Positions 1-13,090 are shown, counted from the stretch's first letter. The stretch is 64,000 nucleotides of DNA from Nemertoderma westbladi (GCA_032718475.1 JAUCBJ010008232.1:1-64000); one strand, 5' to 3'. Notes: generated by a model from the sequence alone, not told the origin. Program-made: numbers and translations.

Positions 1-130
1 AAAATATCATGCTGCACAACGGACTAATATTACATACAGTATAACGGACTAATATTGCATACTGCATAATGGACTAATATTGCATACTGCATAATGGACT
101 AATATTGCATACTGCATAATGGACTAATAC
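1..130. repeat. 25-bp tandem repeat at window edge
   Basis: About four to five copies of a 25-bp unit starting gcataatggactaatattg are seen. The first copies are more divergent and the last ones near identical. The array runs into the 3' end of the gag-protease relic on the minus strand, so the last residues of that open frame (below about position 130) are repeat-encoded and not retroelement protein. It continues off the window edge. Confidence 0.85.
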
Positions 131-961
131 TGTGGATACAGCGCCATATACCGTAACACGTGGTAATAGAGAATCTAAAGTTACGTTAACAACTTTGCCG
201 TTTATATCACCTTGGCCGTGAATAGTGCCCATTTCTACCACAATATCTGTTGCGTTGTGAACATCTGTTATGACATCAGCTACTTGACGATCGATGTAGC
301 TGTGTGTAGAAGCTGGATCCAATACTACTAGTATTCCCTTCGAACCCTTCCGCCCCTTAACTTTAATTGGTACCACACTGAAGGAAACTGACTGAGCGGC
401 TGTAAGAAATGTCTGTCCAGCACTCGTTCCCTCGCTACGCTCATTAGTCTCAGCCTTACCTGATTCACATTCTTCTTCATCTGATGACCCGTCTTGAATC
501 TTGATGTCATCGAATAAAGTGGTAAAAGTAAATTTTGCAGGTTTTGATGGATTGGGGTTTAACATTACCTTAGTTGGTGAAATATTATTATCCATGAGAA
601 ACCTCTTCGTTGGAGCGTGCGATGCGGTGTGCAATATGCGATGGTGATTGCGACCGCAATCTGGACAGCGTTTCAGCGTGTCAGGACACTGTGTACGTTG
701 GTGCCCCGCCCCCAAACACCTCCAGCAGGCATCTAGTGGTCGTATTACTAGTCGATGTTTCTCAACATCAAACCTGTTAAATTCGTCACATGTTCCTAAT
801 TTATGATTAGCATATTTCTCATCGATATACTTACAGAATTGGCACCCTTTGAAATCGGAACCTAATTCCTGTCTCTTTAGTTTCTTACTGATTGGTGCTG
901 AAACTCGTGGGGAATATCCGCTTGTTTGTGATGATTCATTATTGAGTGATGCAGATGACAT
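74..961 (-). pseudogene. BEL/Pao-type gag zinc-knuckle and protease relic
   Basis: This 295-codon open frame carries the nucleocapsid and protease part of a BEL/Pao-like Gag-Pol. Two zinc-knuckle-like clusters are visible at roughly residues 75-115 (CWRCLGAGHQRTQC, then CPDCGRNHHRILH), preceded by another CxxC cluster near residue 40. About residue 210 there is an aspartic-protease-like stretch, LVVLDPASTHSYID. It fits the D-S/T-x-S active site of these elements, but the residue after the catalytic Asp is Pro. The frame ends in the 25-bp tandem repeat, so the rest of the protease and the whole RT, RNase H and integrase are missing here. It lies on the same strand as the Pao relic that starts at 8.7 kb, but beyond that element's integrase end, so it must be a separate element. 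The zinc-knuckle identification is firm; the exact clade is inferred. Confidence 0.8.
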
Positions 962-1980
962 TTTCGACCTATCCTACGTCTTACTTCGCTGCGTCTCTCT
1001 GGCTGTAAATATTCTTCGGAAAAGTCGGAGCGCAATTATGCCAATGCTTCTGTGCGAATGAGTGTCAATATTTGTTCTAAACTAACTGTTCGTCCATTCA
1101 GAGTTCGTTCACCTTCCAGTCGACGCCACTTTTGTCGGTAACGGAAGTTCAAACGTCGAATGATCGATCGCAATACTTCAGGTTGACTTCAATAGTGCTC
1201 GCAACCTATCCTAGGCAGCACTTTAATCGCACTCTCAATTCCATCTACCAATTTCACTAAGTCCACTGGTCTATCAATGAGTCCACCAGCACCCAACTCA
1301 TCGATGATAGAGTGTGCTCGTCTATTGGTTCCACCATAAACCGACTGCAGTCGTTCATATGTTTGTTCAAAAGTGTCCTCACTACCTACCAGTCTCTGCC
1401 TGTGTCAGAGGATCTTTCTCCAAGGATTTTAAAAGATAATTATACTTCTCATTCGGAGGAAAGTCCTTATCCTTGATGTTACATCCACATACTCGATAAA
1501 CGTACTCCAATATTTCGCATTGTCATTAAACTTAGGTGTCTCCTGTGTAGGTAGACCTTGTCGAGCTGCAAATCTCGTTAACTCACCTAAAAATGAAATT
1601 TCTTGAGTAGGCGAGGTCAATCCTTTAGGACCACTTAAATCTGCTAAGAATGACCCATTTAGCTTAGGTGGATCATTGGCTCATCGCCGCCCCATCGAAT
1701 CGTCGCGTTGCATACTTTTCACTACCCCAATGGCATTTCTACTGATTTCATCAGTAGCTTCAATCTTGAACAATCGCGGATGGCTAGTGACTTTGGGTGT
1801 CTTGTTAGTAGCAACGAGCGCATATCCATCTGTACCAAGGTTGTCCACGACATGCTTACTCGGCGATCTTTCAGAAACATCTGCAACTTCACTGATTAAA
1901 TCAGATGTGCACTCCGTATACTCGCAATGATCGCGCAGTTCTCGTCGTTTCTCTAAATCACGCTGTTCCTGTAGTAGAAA
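962..1980 (-). pseudogene. decayed Gag N-terminal region, BEL/Pao type
   Basis: Read on the minus strand, this stretch keeps Gag-like segments in changing frames. At 1620-1429 a segment reads PKFNDNAKYWSTFIEYV, matching the BEL/Pao Gag pattern of a short Phe-Asn-Gly/Asp motif, Trp and Phe. It is followed by ...NEKYNYLLKSLEKDP and, in another frame, TFEQTYERLQSVYGG. The segments are in the expected order and feed into the zinc-knuckle frame at 961. Several frameshifts and stops show that it is dead. No ATG for the original protein could be placed. Confidence 0.65.
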
Positions 1981-2824
1981 TTCCTCAAAGCTCTATAGCT
2001 CTATAGCTATTATACAACATTTAAATACCGGTATGACACGAAAATAATTTGAATCTAATTCAAAAATTCAAAAAAATAAATTTGTCACCCAAAATATTTC
2101 TAATTTTATATATAGCTCAAAATCAACGTAATTTTATTTTTAAATATTATATATATCCACTAGCGCGTGGCTACACCTTCAGGTTGCGACACTCTCTCTC
2201 TCTCCAACTGAGCGATCCAAAACACCATGGCTGGCTAAACCTAACTAACCTAACCAATAAATTGAGTTCAGTTTCGCAGTCAAACAACCGGTAATTTTTT
2301 ACTGCTTCCACAAACACACTGGTACCAACAGAATAACTAACCCTGTTCGCTGTGAGATTCCACGCCCGCGTCATAGGCTTCAGACTCGTTGCTGATTGCG
2401 AACCGAACCCGTAGACCCACACAAACCCCAGCATCAGAAGTTCCATCTCGCCATGTATCTCCAGATGGTATAAAATAATTAAGCGGTTATCCAACATACC
2501 GGTACTAAAATCCTAAATTTTATTATATAAATAATTTTGGCCGAAACTGAATTCTCACAAACCTAGCTACTAATTTTGAATTTACTAATTTTACAATTTA
2601 CCCTAAGAGCCTAACGAATTACTGTATTCTCTATGAATAGTGAACAAAAAAAAATATAAAAGCCGTTTACTGTTAAAGAAATCTCAAAGGGGATTCTTCC
2701 TTTTGATATGTTCGTATTTTCGAATGAAACAATGAGGTTAATCAAACTATAACATACCAAGCTAATTGCCCTAAACACAAGCCGAAACAGAAACAACCAA
2801 AACAAGACTGACACTGAGTCAGTC
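1981..2824. other. intergenic, no gene recognised
   Basis: AT-rich sequence with no convincing coding potential on either strand. The palindrome-like string ATACCGGTA appears near 2029 and 2498. A short CT-rich run occurs near 2191-2205. Open frames of 60-108 codons here have no recognisable domain and are taken as chance. Confidence 0.6.
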
Positions 2825-5800
2825 ACTGACTGACTGACTGACTGACTGACTGACTGACTGACTGACTGACTGACTGACTGACTGACTGACTGACTGACTG
2901 ACTGACTGACTGACTGACTGACTGACTGACTGACTGACTGACTGACTGACTGACTGACTGACTGACTGACTGACTGACTGACTGACTGACTGACTGACTG
3001 ACTGACTGACTGACTGACTGACTGACTGACTGACTGACTGACTGACTGACTGACTGACTGACTGACTGACTGACTGACTGACTGACTGACTGACTGACTG
3101 ACTGACTGACTGACTGACTGACTGACTGACTGACTGACTGACTGACTGACTGACTGACTGACTGACTGACTGACTGACTGACTGACTGACTGACTGACTG
3201 ACTGACTGACTGACTGACTGACTGACTGACTGACTGACTGACTGACTGACTGACTGACTGACTGACTGACTGACTGACTGACTGACTGACTGACTGACTG
3301 ACTGACTGACTGACTGACTGACTGACTGACTGACTGACTGACTGACTGACTGACTGACTGACTGACTGACTGACTGACTGACTGACTGACTGACTGACTG
3401 ACTGACTGACTGACTGACTGACTGACTGACTGACTGACTGACTGACTGACTGACTGACTGACTGACTGACTGACTGACTGACTGACTGACTGACTGACTG
3501 ACTGACTGACTGACTGACTGACTGACTGACTGACTGACTGACTGACTGACTGACTGACTGACTGACTGACTGACTGACTGACTGACTGACTGACTGACTG
3601 ACTGACTGACTGACTGACTGACTGACTGACTGACTGACTGACTGACTGACTGACTGACTGACTGACTGACTGACTGACTGACTGACTGACTGACTGACTG
3701 ACTGACTGACTGACTGACTGACTGACTGACTGACTGACTGACTGACTGACTGACTGACTGACTGACTGACTGACTGACTGACTGACTGACTGACTGACTG
3801 ACTGACTGACTGACTGACTGACTGACTGACTGACTGACTGACTGACTGACTGACTGACTGACTGACTGACTGACTGACTGACTGACTGACTGACTGACTG
3901 ACTGACTGACTGACTGACTGACTGACTGACTGACTGACTGACTGACTGACTGACTGACTGACTGACTGACTGACTGACTGACTGACTGACTGACTGACTG
4001 ACTGACTGACTGACTGACTGACTGACTGACTGACTGACTGACTGACTGACTGACTGACTGACTGACTGACTGACTGACTGACTGACTGACTGACTGACTG
4101 ACTGACTGACTGACTGACTGACTGACTGACTGACTGACTGACTGACTGACTGACTGACTGACTGACTGACTGACTGACTGACTGACTGACTGACTGACTG
4201 ACTGACTGACTGACTGACTGACTGACTGACTGACTGACTGACTGACTGACTGACTGACTGACTGACTGACTGACTGACTGACTGACTGACTGACTGACTG
4301 ACTGACTGACTGACTGACTGACTGACTGACTGACTGACTGACTGACTGACTGACTGACTGACTGACTGACTGACTGACTGACTGACTGACTGACTGACTG
4401 ACTGACTGACTGACTGACTGACTGACTGACTGACTGACTGACTGACTGACTGACTGACTGACTGACTGACTGACTGACTGACTGACTGACTGACTGACTG
4501 ACTGACTGACTGACTGACTGACTGACTGACTGACTGACTGACTGACTGACTGACTGACTGACTGACTGACTGACTGACTGACTGACTGACTGACTGACTG
4601 ACTGACTGACTGACTGACTGACTGACTGACTGACTGACTGACTGACTGACTGACTGACTGACTGACTGACTGACTGACTGACTGACTGACTGACTGACTG
4701 ACTGACTGACTGACTGACTGACTGACTGACTGACTGACTGACTGACTGACTGACTGACTGACTGACTGACTGACTGACTGACTGACTGACTGACTGACTG
4801 ACTGACTGACTGACTGACTGACTGACTGACTGACTGACTGACTGACTGACTGACTGACTGACTGACTGACTGACTGACTGACTGACTGACTGACTGACTG
4901 ACTGACTGACTGACTGACTGACTGACTGACTGACTGACTGACTGACTGACTGACTGACTGACTGACTGACTGACTGACTGACTGACTGACTGACTGACTG
5001 ACTGACTGACTGACTGACTGACTGACTGACTGACTGACTGACTGACTGACTGACTGACTGACTGACTGACTGACTGACTGACTGACTGACTGACTGACTG
5101 ACTGACTGACTGACTGACTGACTGACTGACTGACTGACTGACTGACTGACTGACTGACTGACTGACTGACTGACTGACTGACTGACTGACTGACTGACTG
5201 ACTGACTGACTGACTGACTGACTGACTGACTGACTGACTGACTGACTGACTGACTGACTGACTGACTGACTGACTGACTGACTGACTGACTGACTGACTG
5301 ACTGACTGACTGACTGACTGACTGACTGACTGACTGACTGACTGACTGACTGACTGACTGACTGACTGACTGACTGACTGACTGACTGACTGACTGACTG
5401 ACTGACTGACTGACTGACTGACTGACTGACTGACTGACTGACTGACTGACTGACTGACTGACTGACTGACTGACTGACTGACTGACTGACTGACTGACTG
5501 ACTGACTGACTGACTGACTGACTGACTGACTGACTGACTGACTGACTGACTGACTGACTGACTGACTGACTGACTGACTGACTGACTGACTGACTGACTG
5601 ACTGACTGACTGACTGACTGACTGACTGACTGACTGACTGACTGACTGACTGACTGACTGACTGACTGACTGACTGACTGACTGACTGACTGACTGACTG
5701 ACTGACTGACTGACTGACTGACTGACTGACTGACTGACTGACTGACTGACTGACTGACTGACTGACTGACTGACTGACTGACTGACTGACTGACTGACTG

Positions 5801-7725
5801 ACTGACTGACTGACTGACTGACTGACTGACTGACTGACTGACTGACTGACTGACTGACTGACTGACTGACTGACTGACTGACTGACTGACTGACTGACTG
5901 ACTGACTGACTGACTGACTGACTGACTGACTGACTGACTGACTGACTGACTGACTGACTGACTGACTGACTGACTGACTGACTGACTGACTGACTGACTG
6001 ACTGACTGACTGACTGACTGACTGACTGACTGACTGACTGACTGACTGACTGACTGACTGACTGACTGACTGACTGACTGACTGACTGACTGACTGACTG
6101 ACTGACTGACTGACTGACTGACTGACTGACTGACTGACTGACTGACTGACTGACTGACTGACTGACTGACTGACTGACTGACTGACTGACTGACTGACTG
6201 ACTGACTGACTGACTGACTGACTGACTGACTGACTGACTGACTGACTGACTGACTGACTGACTGACTGACTGACTGACTGACTGACTGACTGACTGACTG
6301 ACTGACTGACTGACTGACTGACTGACTGACTGACTGACTGACTGACTGACTGACTGACTGACTGACTGACTGACTGACTGACTGACTGACTGACTGACTG
6401 ACTGACTGACTGACTGACTGACTGACTGACTGACTGACTGACTGACTGACTGACTGACTGACTGACTGACTGACTGACTGACTGACTGACTGACTGACTG
6501 ACTGACTGACTGACTGACTGACTGACTGACTGACTGACTGACTGACTGACTGACTGACTGACTGACTGACTGACTGACTGACTGACTGACTGACTGACTG
6601 ACTGACTGACTGACTGACTGACTGACTGACTGACTGACTGACTGACTGACTGACTGACTGACTGACTGACTGACTGACTGACTGACTGACTGACTGACTG
6701 ACTGACTGACTGACTGACTGACTGACTGACTGACTGACTGACTGACTGACTGACTGACTGACTGACTGACTGACTGACTGACTGACTGACTGACTGACTG
6801 ACTGACTGACTGACTGACTGACTGACTGACTGACTGACTGACTGACTGACTGACTGACTGACTGACTGACTGACTGACTGACTGACTGACTGACTGACTG
6901 ACTGACTGACTGACTGACTGACTGACTGACTGACTGACTGACTGACTGACTGACTGACTGACTGACTGACTGACTGACTGACTGACTGACTGACTGACTG
7001 ACTGACTGACTGACTGACTGACTGACTGACTGACTGACTGACTGACTGACTGACTGACTGACTGACTGACTGACTGACTGACTGACTGACTGACTGACTG
7101 ACTGACTGACTGACTGACTGCTGACTGTCTGACTGACTGACTGACTGACTGACTGACTGACTGACTGACTGACTGACTGACTGACTGACTGACTGACTGA
7201 CTGACTGACTGACTGACTGACTGACTGACTGACTGACTGACTGACTGACTGACTGACTGACTGACTGACTGACTGACTGACTGACTGACTGACTGACTGA
7301 CTGACTGACTGACTGACTGACTGACTGACTGACTGACTGACTGACTGACTGACTGACTGACTGACTGACTGACTGACTGACTGACTGACTGACTGACTGA
7401 CTGACTGACTGACTGACTGACTGACTGACTGACTGACTGACTGACTGACTGACTGACTGACTGACTGACTGACTGACTGACTGACTGACTGACTGACTGA
7501 CTGACTGACTGACTGACTGACTGACTGACTGACTGACTGACTGACTGACTGACTGACTGACTGACTGACTGACTGACTGACTGACTGACTGACTGACTGA
7601 CTGACTGACTGACTGACTGACTGACTGACTGACTGACTGACTGACTGACTGACTGACTGACTGACTGACTGACTGACTGACTGACTGACTGACTGACTGA
7701 CTGACTGACTGACTGACTGACTGAC
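2825..7725. repeat. 4.9-kb (ACTG)n tetranucleotide microsatellite
   Basis: An almost perfect tetranucleotide array. Positions 2825-7120 contain no interruption that I could find. A single disturbed patch at 7121-7131 has lost one A and carries one A-to-T change; the array then resumes in a shifted phase to 7725. Because the period (4) is not a multiple of 3, every minus-strand frame cycles through CAG, TCA, GTC and AGT and has no stop. This creates artificial Gln-Ser-Val-Ser open frames of more than 1,600 codons. They are not genes. The plus strand has a TGA every 12 bases. Confidence 0.98.
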
Positions 7726-8699
7726 GATACCGCGATTCTAAGGTCCCTGGCATGATAGACTACACCGTCCATAGCTTCTGGGCTCGAAAAATAAACGTAA
7801 ACGAAAAAACGCCATAGGCGCAATAGTAAAATAAAACCAATGACTGCAGTTTGAAAATTATATACTAAATATACTTTCAATTGTTTTATTTATAAATCTT
7901 TTGGCCATCATTAATACTGTGGAGACTATGTTTATAAAAGTGTATATTTAATCAACCACATAATAAATATGATTTTCCATAGGCTAACATTATAGTTTGA
8001 AATGTAAAAATCAATGGTTAATATCTGTATCAGGTTACACACTGTGGCAATCAAAATGTTTTATATTGTGGTGAATGTGGTGAATGGCATTTGGCGGCTT
8101 CCCTTCTGGGAGATATTAATATAATGGTGGAGGTCATTACAAACCTTAGTAGGACCTAAGTCGATTCCTACTGGGGTACTTTACTCCTTACGGTATCGAG
8201 TCTGTATGTTGAGTGGAGTTAGTAGGTAGTTACCAATGCGATATACCGGTACTACTATATTCATTACAAACCTTACCATACTGCAATATAATATATCTTG
8301 TTGGAACATTGCTATTTTATTGTTCAGTTGACTGCCTATGGCAGAACATACCACCTTCAGACCATAGACAAACATTGTTGAGGAAATTTACTTTAGTTTA
8401 CTCTACTATGCCATTCAGGTGAATGGATTTGAGTAATTGCCAAGTTACAGAGTGGAATCTCTCTCTCTGACCATAGGTAAATATGTTTTGGATTCACTCA
8501 TTCAATTGCGGACAATATATATATAAAAGAATAATATGCCGATATGACATTATGTATTCCAGTATTCTTGATACACATTCTGTCTGACATTTTCAATTTA
8601 CGATACTACCATACTGGTCCGTCTAACACTACTACACTACTGGTCCGTCTAACACTACTGCTTACAATAATTGGGACTTAGGTCATATATGTCAAGACA
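7726..8699. other. possible 3' LTR region of the Pao relic; no gene
   Basis: No coding sequence is seen. On the minus strand, just downstream of the Pao integrase stop, a run of T and A is followed by GAAGGCGTAG and then TGTCTTGACA (8699 downward). This looks like a polypurine tract followed by the start of a 3' LTR, but no matching 5' LTR lies in the window and the far end cannot be placed. A short direct repeat (actggtccgtctaacacta) occurs twice between 8612 and 8660. Confidence 0.35.
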
Positions 8700-8721
8700 C
8701 TACGCCTTCAAAAAAAGTTTT

Positions 8722-10327
8722 TCAATATATATATTCATCATATTCTAAAGGATATAGCAGTTTCAATGGCCTTTTTATAATCCTTTTTGAAGGGAGAGTT
8801 AGTTTGACAGATCGTATCAGCCCGTCATGACTCTGGATAAGTTGAGTTACTTTACCTAACTTCCACGATCCCCATTGTAGGTTTTTCTCCTTTATTATTA
8901 CAATGGATCCTATTTTTACTTCAGTATCTACAGCATGATTCTGTTTAATGTGTCTTTGATATCGTTCTCTTAGGCTGGTAAGATATTCATCATTGAATAT
9001 TGTCCAGCATTGATTTAAATATATCATTCCTTTCTTCCAATACTCTAGTAGGTCTATGGCTTTGGATTTCTTTGTTCCCGGTGTGTAATCTTTATCCTTC
9101 TCATTTTCAATTTCGATATAAGGAATCCCAGGTTTAGTATTGATAGTTAGAAAATCATTGGGAGTTAAGACGTATCTATCTTCCAGATCCTCACCAACGT
9201 AAGTTAAGGGTCGTGTATTGACCACAGCTTCTACCTCTGTCATAACAGTATACAATTATAGATAGTTAAGACGCAATTTTCCTAGAGTTTTTCGCAGTGT
9301 ACGTTTTATTATACCAACCATTCTCTCATAGAATCCACCCATCCATGGTGATAGTTCTGGTATATATTTAATGTTTATTCCTTTACTGGAAATGTATGAT
9401 AATACATCTTCATCATTTGTGACCTTCTTCCATAAGTTATTCATGACAGTTTCTGTGAGTTTGAACTGACCAGCATTGTCACCAATTATATTAGTCCCTC
9501 TCCTAGAGACAAATCAGATGATTCTTCAGAAATCCTTCTTCAGATGATTGATTAGCAGCTAGTAGTTTGAGATAAATTGATCTCACTACTAAACAAGTGA
9601 AAAGACATACCCATGTTTTCACATTTTCCTTTGAAGGAAGTTGTATGTATAATGGTCCTAGGTAATCTAATCCAATGTGTTGGAAAGCAATAGCTTCAGT
9701 AGTTCTTAGTAAGGGCAAAGGAGGCATATTTGGTAATTTGTAAGGTCTTCCTTCCCATTTTCGGCAGGTCTTGCATATGAGCAGAACTGACCGCACTGCT
9801 CTTCTTCCCTGTGGTATCCAGCACTCTTTGCGCAGGGTTGATAATGTGTGGTTAATCCACGCATGTAGTCTACTTACATGAATGTGTTCTATTATTAGTG
9901 TAGTTAATGGAGATGTATTTGGAAGAAGATTGGGAAATTTGCAATAATCATCATTACTGATGTTTTCCAATCTTCCATAGCATCTAATTAGTCCATCATT
10001 GTCTATCTTTAATCCAAGTTGATTAATAAGGTTGTTTCTTTTTCCATTGATAATATCATGTATTATGTCTTCGAAGTGGTTCGATTGTATGTATTTCTCC
10101 CAAATTAATTTCGCATCGTTGATATCTGTAGTCGTTAGGCATCCATTCAATTTCGTCTTTCCACGACATTTTATAATAAATCTCTGAATACATGCAGAAA
10201 TACGTAGGATTCTGATCCACTTTGAATATTTATTTATGTCTAGTTCAAATGGTGTAGTCTTCATTTCATAAGATTTCTTGGTTATAATTGGGAGAGAAGC
10301 TTCGAATAGTATTTAGGAGGACATGCA
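8722..10327 (-). pseudogene. Pao retrotransposon integrase (relic segment)
   Basis: This is the 3'-most protein segment of the old Pao element. Reading from 10264 there is a linker, then an HHCC-type zinc region around ICKTCRKWEGRPYKLP, then GLDYLGPL with the first catalytic Asp of the DDE core. A frameshift lies near 9500. The following frame carries GDNAGQF with the second Asp and FYERMVG with the catalytic Glu. An in-frame stop at 9256-9258 separates this from the C-terminal region (TEVEAVVNTRPLTY ... GSWKLGKV), which ends at 8722. Pao/BEL integrases normally sit in one long polyprotein, so these are inactivating lesions. The segment is separated from its RNase H by the Polinton; the Pao sequence resumes at 30642 after the target duplication. 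Confidence 0.88.
10322..10327. repeat. Polinton target-site duplication, left copy
   Basis: CATGCA directly precedes the element terminus AGTAGTATAC and is repeated at 30636-30641 directly after GTATACTACT. A 6-bp duplication and AG...CT termini are the established pattern for Polinton/Maverick integration. Confidence 0.92.
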
Positions 10328-10642
10328 AGTAGTATACATTACATGGTTCCTCGACCAAGGTCACCCGTAGTCCATCATTACCATCCATTTCTGGTACTGC
10401 AGCCAATCAGAAGCCACCATTTCAACCTTTTGCAGTGGTCGTTATTATTTCAACCAATCAGATGTCAGCATTTCATCCGTAACCATGGTAACTTCTCAAG
10501 TTCCCGCTTATTCCGCTAGAGGCGTTATTAGTCACCCAACGCTAGTACTGCATCCAATCACCAACCTTTATTTTACAGGTGTTCGGGTGTCTACACTTAG
10601 CATCAGGTAACTTCTATTATTTTTCAAATCGCAATTTTTCAC
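10328..10642 (+). repeat. Polinton left terminal inverted repeat, 315 bp
   Basis: The reverse complement of 30321-30635 matches this stretch almost base for base; one substitution near 10353 and one near 10634 were noticed. The matching ends abruptly after 10642, where the right side continues differently. A short frame inside it is mirrored on the other side and is not a gene. Confidence 0.93.
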
Positions 10643-11136
10643 CAACCATTGCATATTCATCTTCACATAGCCTAACCTCACGATGCATGGCTAGCCCCCA
10701 TCCCATCGCTACTCAATCCACAGCTGTTACCCACCCAACCAACCAATCAACAGCGATGTTTGCCTAACCCTACGGTCATTCACCTTTTCACCACGTTACC
10801 GCCACTACCACGTTACCACCACCACTGTATACTGTATATGGTGACGACGTGGCCACCAACTACTCGCAACGTGCATATATTATATTATATCGATTGCTAA
10901 CTCCACGACACCCGTCGCCAAACCAACAAACCAACCACTCAGTATGATACATGAGATTCCGTCACGTTCCAGCTATGCATATACGAGTATTAGTGATTAT
11001 TATTACGCAATAATTTTTTTTGATTATACAGTAGTTCCCTACCAGCTAATCAACCAATCAATAAACCAAATTTAGGCTATTTTTCAGTTGAAGACCTGTA
11101 TTATTTTTGAAAATATCTTATATATAATCTCTTGCT
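10643..11136. other. Polinton left arm, no gene
   Basis: Sub-terminal sequence between the left TIR and the piggyBac-like insertion. It is rich in CCAACC/ACCACC-type runs around 10730-10930. No open frame with a recognisable product was found. Confidence 0.6.
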
Positions 11137-11140
11137 TTAA

Positions 11141-12397
11141 CCCTATTACCACTGGGGTGTTTTGACCATTAGCACCACTGGGGGGGGGGGGCCGATTCGG
11201 CCCACCCACTATATTTTTGTAGTCGTCCAATGAAATCCTACAAAATTTGGGCTGTTGGTGAAACAACTATAGATGAACACTACCAAACCTTAAAAAATTA
11301 AAATTTCATAAGCAGGGTCTCATAATTTTGATGAAAAATAAAAGTAGTCCCAGGACAAAATTACAAAATTTTTCGTTTTCTAAAAACTGATAGTGTGGCA
11401 GTGTTGGCTAGATTTAGTAGGTTTTTCAAGACGCTGAATCGAATGTGATTATATTCCACTTCCAAAAATTGAAGTGGATGCTATTTTTCGTGCACCTAAG
11501 AAGTGGGCGTCAAATTTCAAATTTTGAAAAATTAGATATTCAGAAAATGCCCCTAATTTTTTTATTTCAACGCATCTTTATGGGTTTTCTGGGCCGCTGA
11601 ATCGATTGAAAGTAATATAGAAGCCTGAAGACTGAGTGGTTCGCCATTTTTGGTGCACCAAAATTAGGGCGTGGCACTTCAAATTTTGAAAAATACGAGA
11701 TTCGGAAAATAAACCAAAATTGAAATTTTAACGAATTTATATAGGTTTTCCAGACCGCTGAATCGATTGAAAGTAATATAGAAGCCTGAAGACTTAGATG
11801 TTAGCCATTTTTTGAAATCAAAACTTTAGTGTTTTTTCCGAATAAAGTAATTTTGAAAATTTGAAGTGCCACGCCCTAATTTTGGTGCACCAAAAATGGC
11901 GAACCACTAAGTCTTCAGGCTTCTATATTACTTTCAATCGATTCAGCGCTCCAGAAAACCTATAAAAATGCTTTGCAAATCAAAACTTTAGTGTATTTTC
12001 CGAATCTCGTATTTTTCAAAATTTGAAGTGCCACGCCCTAATTTTGGTGCACCAAAAATGGCGAACCACTACACTTACATACTTGTATAGAACATTAGAG
12101 TGATCCAAACCAATAAAAATAAATAAAAATAGCCCAAACATAAATAATTACTAAATCACGAATGACTTTGTAAAATTCGAAAATTTCAAAAAATTTGGTG
12201 CTGGAGACCAAATTTTGAGGTGGCACCCACATCGAAAAGTAGAAATCCAATTGCAACGGCGTTTTTTGCAAAAGATGCGGCATTAAATTTGGCTAATTCT
12301 CACAAAAAATTGGGCCGGTACGTAATGTGGTTGCATAGTTACAGCAACTAAAAACTAGGAAGGGGCCGATTCGGCCCCCCCCCCAGTGCTAATAGGG
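11141..12397. mobile_element. piggyBac-like MITE, 1,257 bp, inside the Polinton
   Basis: The element is flanked by TTAA at 11137-11140 and 12398-12401. Its termini CCCTATTACCACTGGGG and (reverse complement) CCCTATTAGCACTGGGG match at 16 of 17 positions. TTAA duplication and CCC-starting ends are typical of piggyBac-type elements. Just inside each end lies a long G- or C-run next to CCGATTCGGCCC, so both ends can form hairpins. The interior (about 11560-12070) contains large inverted segments, such as a block ending GGTGCACCAAAATTAGGGCG and its later reverse complement. No transposase frame is present, so it is non-autonomous. Confidence 0.88.
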
Positions 12398-12482
12398 TTA
12401 ATCGCAATTAATCATTTGTAATGGTTTTAGTTTAAAAAGTTTTTACTTTGTTTGTTTGATTTACAATAAAATTAATTAAATA

Positions 12483-12686
12483 ATGTTTTCTGATTCCAAT
12501 ATGGTTATGCCAATAGTAAGGCATTCATTTTTCGCAGAAGATGGTGAAGCCTATATTGTTATTGATCATACAATTTATCGTCAAGGAGATGATAAATATA
12601 AAATTGAATTTTCTGAAAAAGCCAGGAAAGTTTTAAGCTCAATTGATATTGATGCTTCTGATAATAGTATTCATCTTTTAGATTAA
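12483..12686 (+). CDS. small Polinton protein, 67 aa, unknown
   Basis: First open frame of the plus-strand module, starting with ATG 81 bases after the piggyBac-like MITE. The product is acidic overall, with no signal peptide, membrane segment or known motif that I can see. It may have lost upstream regulatory sequence to the MITE. Its base composition resembles the neighbouring Polinton genes. I do not recognise it. A real gene is plausible from position and strand, but short frames are weak evidence. Confidence 0.45.
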   Translation: MFSDSNMVMPIVRHSFFAEDGEAYIVIDHTIYRQGDDKYKIEFSEKARKVLSSIDIDASDNSIHLLD

Positions 12687-12736
12687 ACCTGAAAGCTGAG
12701 CATGGGGGAAAATTAACCAACATCTTACTATTATCC

Positions 12737-12925
12737 ATGATAGAGGGGTTTATTGTTATTACACAATACAACGAAGCTGGTGAAAAGTTTGAAATACGGC
12801 TAAATCGGCATAGCCCCTACGAAATTATGTCTTTCTTTATTGTAATGATTTCAAAAGAATCCTTTGTCGAACCTGAAGAATCAGCGGATAATGTTGAATA
12901 TGTTGATAATATCATTGATTCTTGA
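12737..12925 (+). CDS. small Polinton protein, 62 aa, unknown
   Basis: A 62-codon frame 50 bases after the preceding small gene. The first half has alternating hydrophobic and charged residues (GFIVITQYNEAGEKFEIRLN), suggesting a beta-rich fold. The end is strongly acidic (EPEESADNVEYVD). No family was recognised. Together with 12483-12686 it may be one of a pair of small related proteins or a split longer gene; I could not decide by eye. Confidence 0.45.
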   Translation: MIEGFIVITQYNEAGEKFEIRLNRHSPYEIMSFFIVMISKESFVEPEESADNVEYVDNIIDS

Positions 12926-13090
12926 CTTTTCCCCCTATATTATAAATATTTTATGATTATATATAAAATTTTGTTGTTTTTAAATAATCGAAAATTGTAG
13001 TAGTATTTGTATATACAGTATAACAGTTTTGTTTGTTGTTGTTGTTGTGTATTGTGGTAATTATTTTCAATTTACTTTAAAATTTGGAAA

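Noticed and set aside
2171-2497. 108-codon minus-strand ORF
   Set aside because: No recognisable domain, no neighbours and composition expected by chance in AT-rich DNA.
2819-7880. Giant Gln-Ser-Val-Ser open frames of more than 1,600 codons
   Set aside because: They result from the stop-free minus strand of the (ACTG)n array in all three frames; no promoter, domain or flanking coding sequence supports them.
10579-10767. Small ORF mirrored at 30033-30384
   Set aside because: It is the TIR sequence read in matching frames at both ends, with no independent coding evidence.
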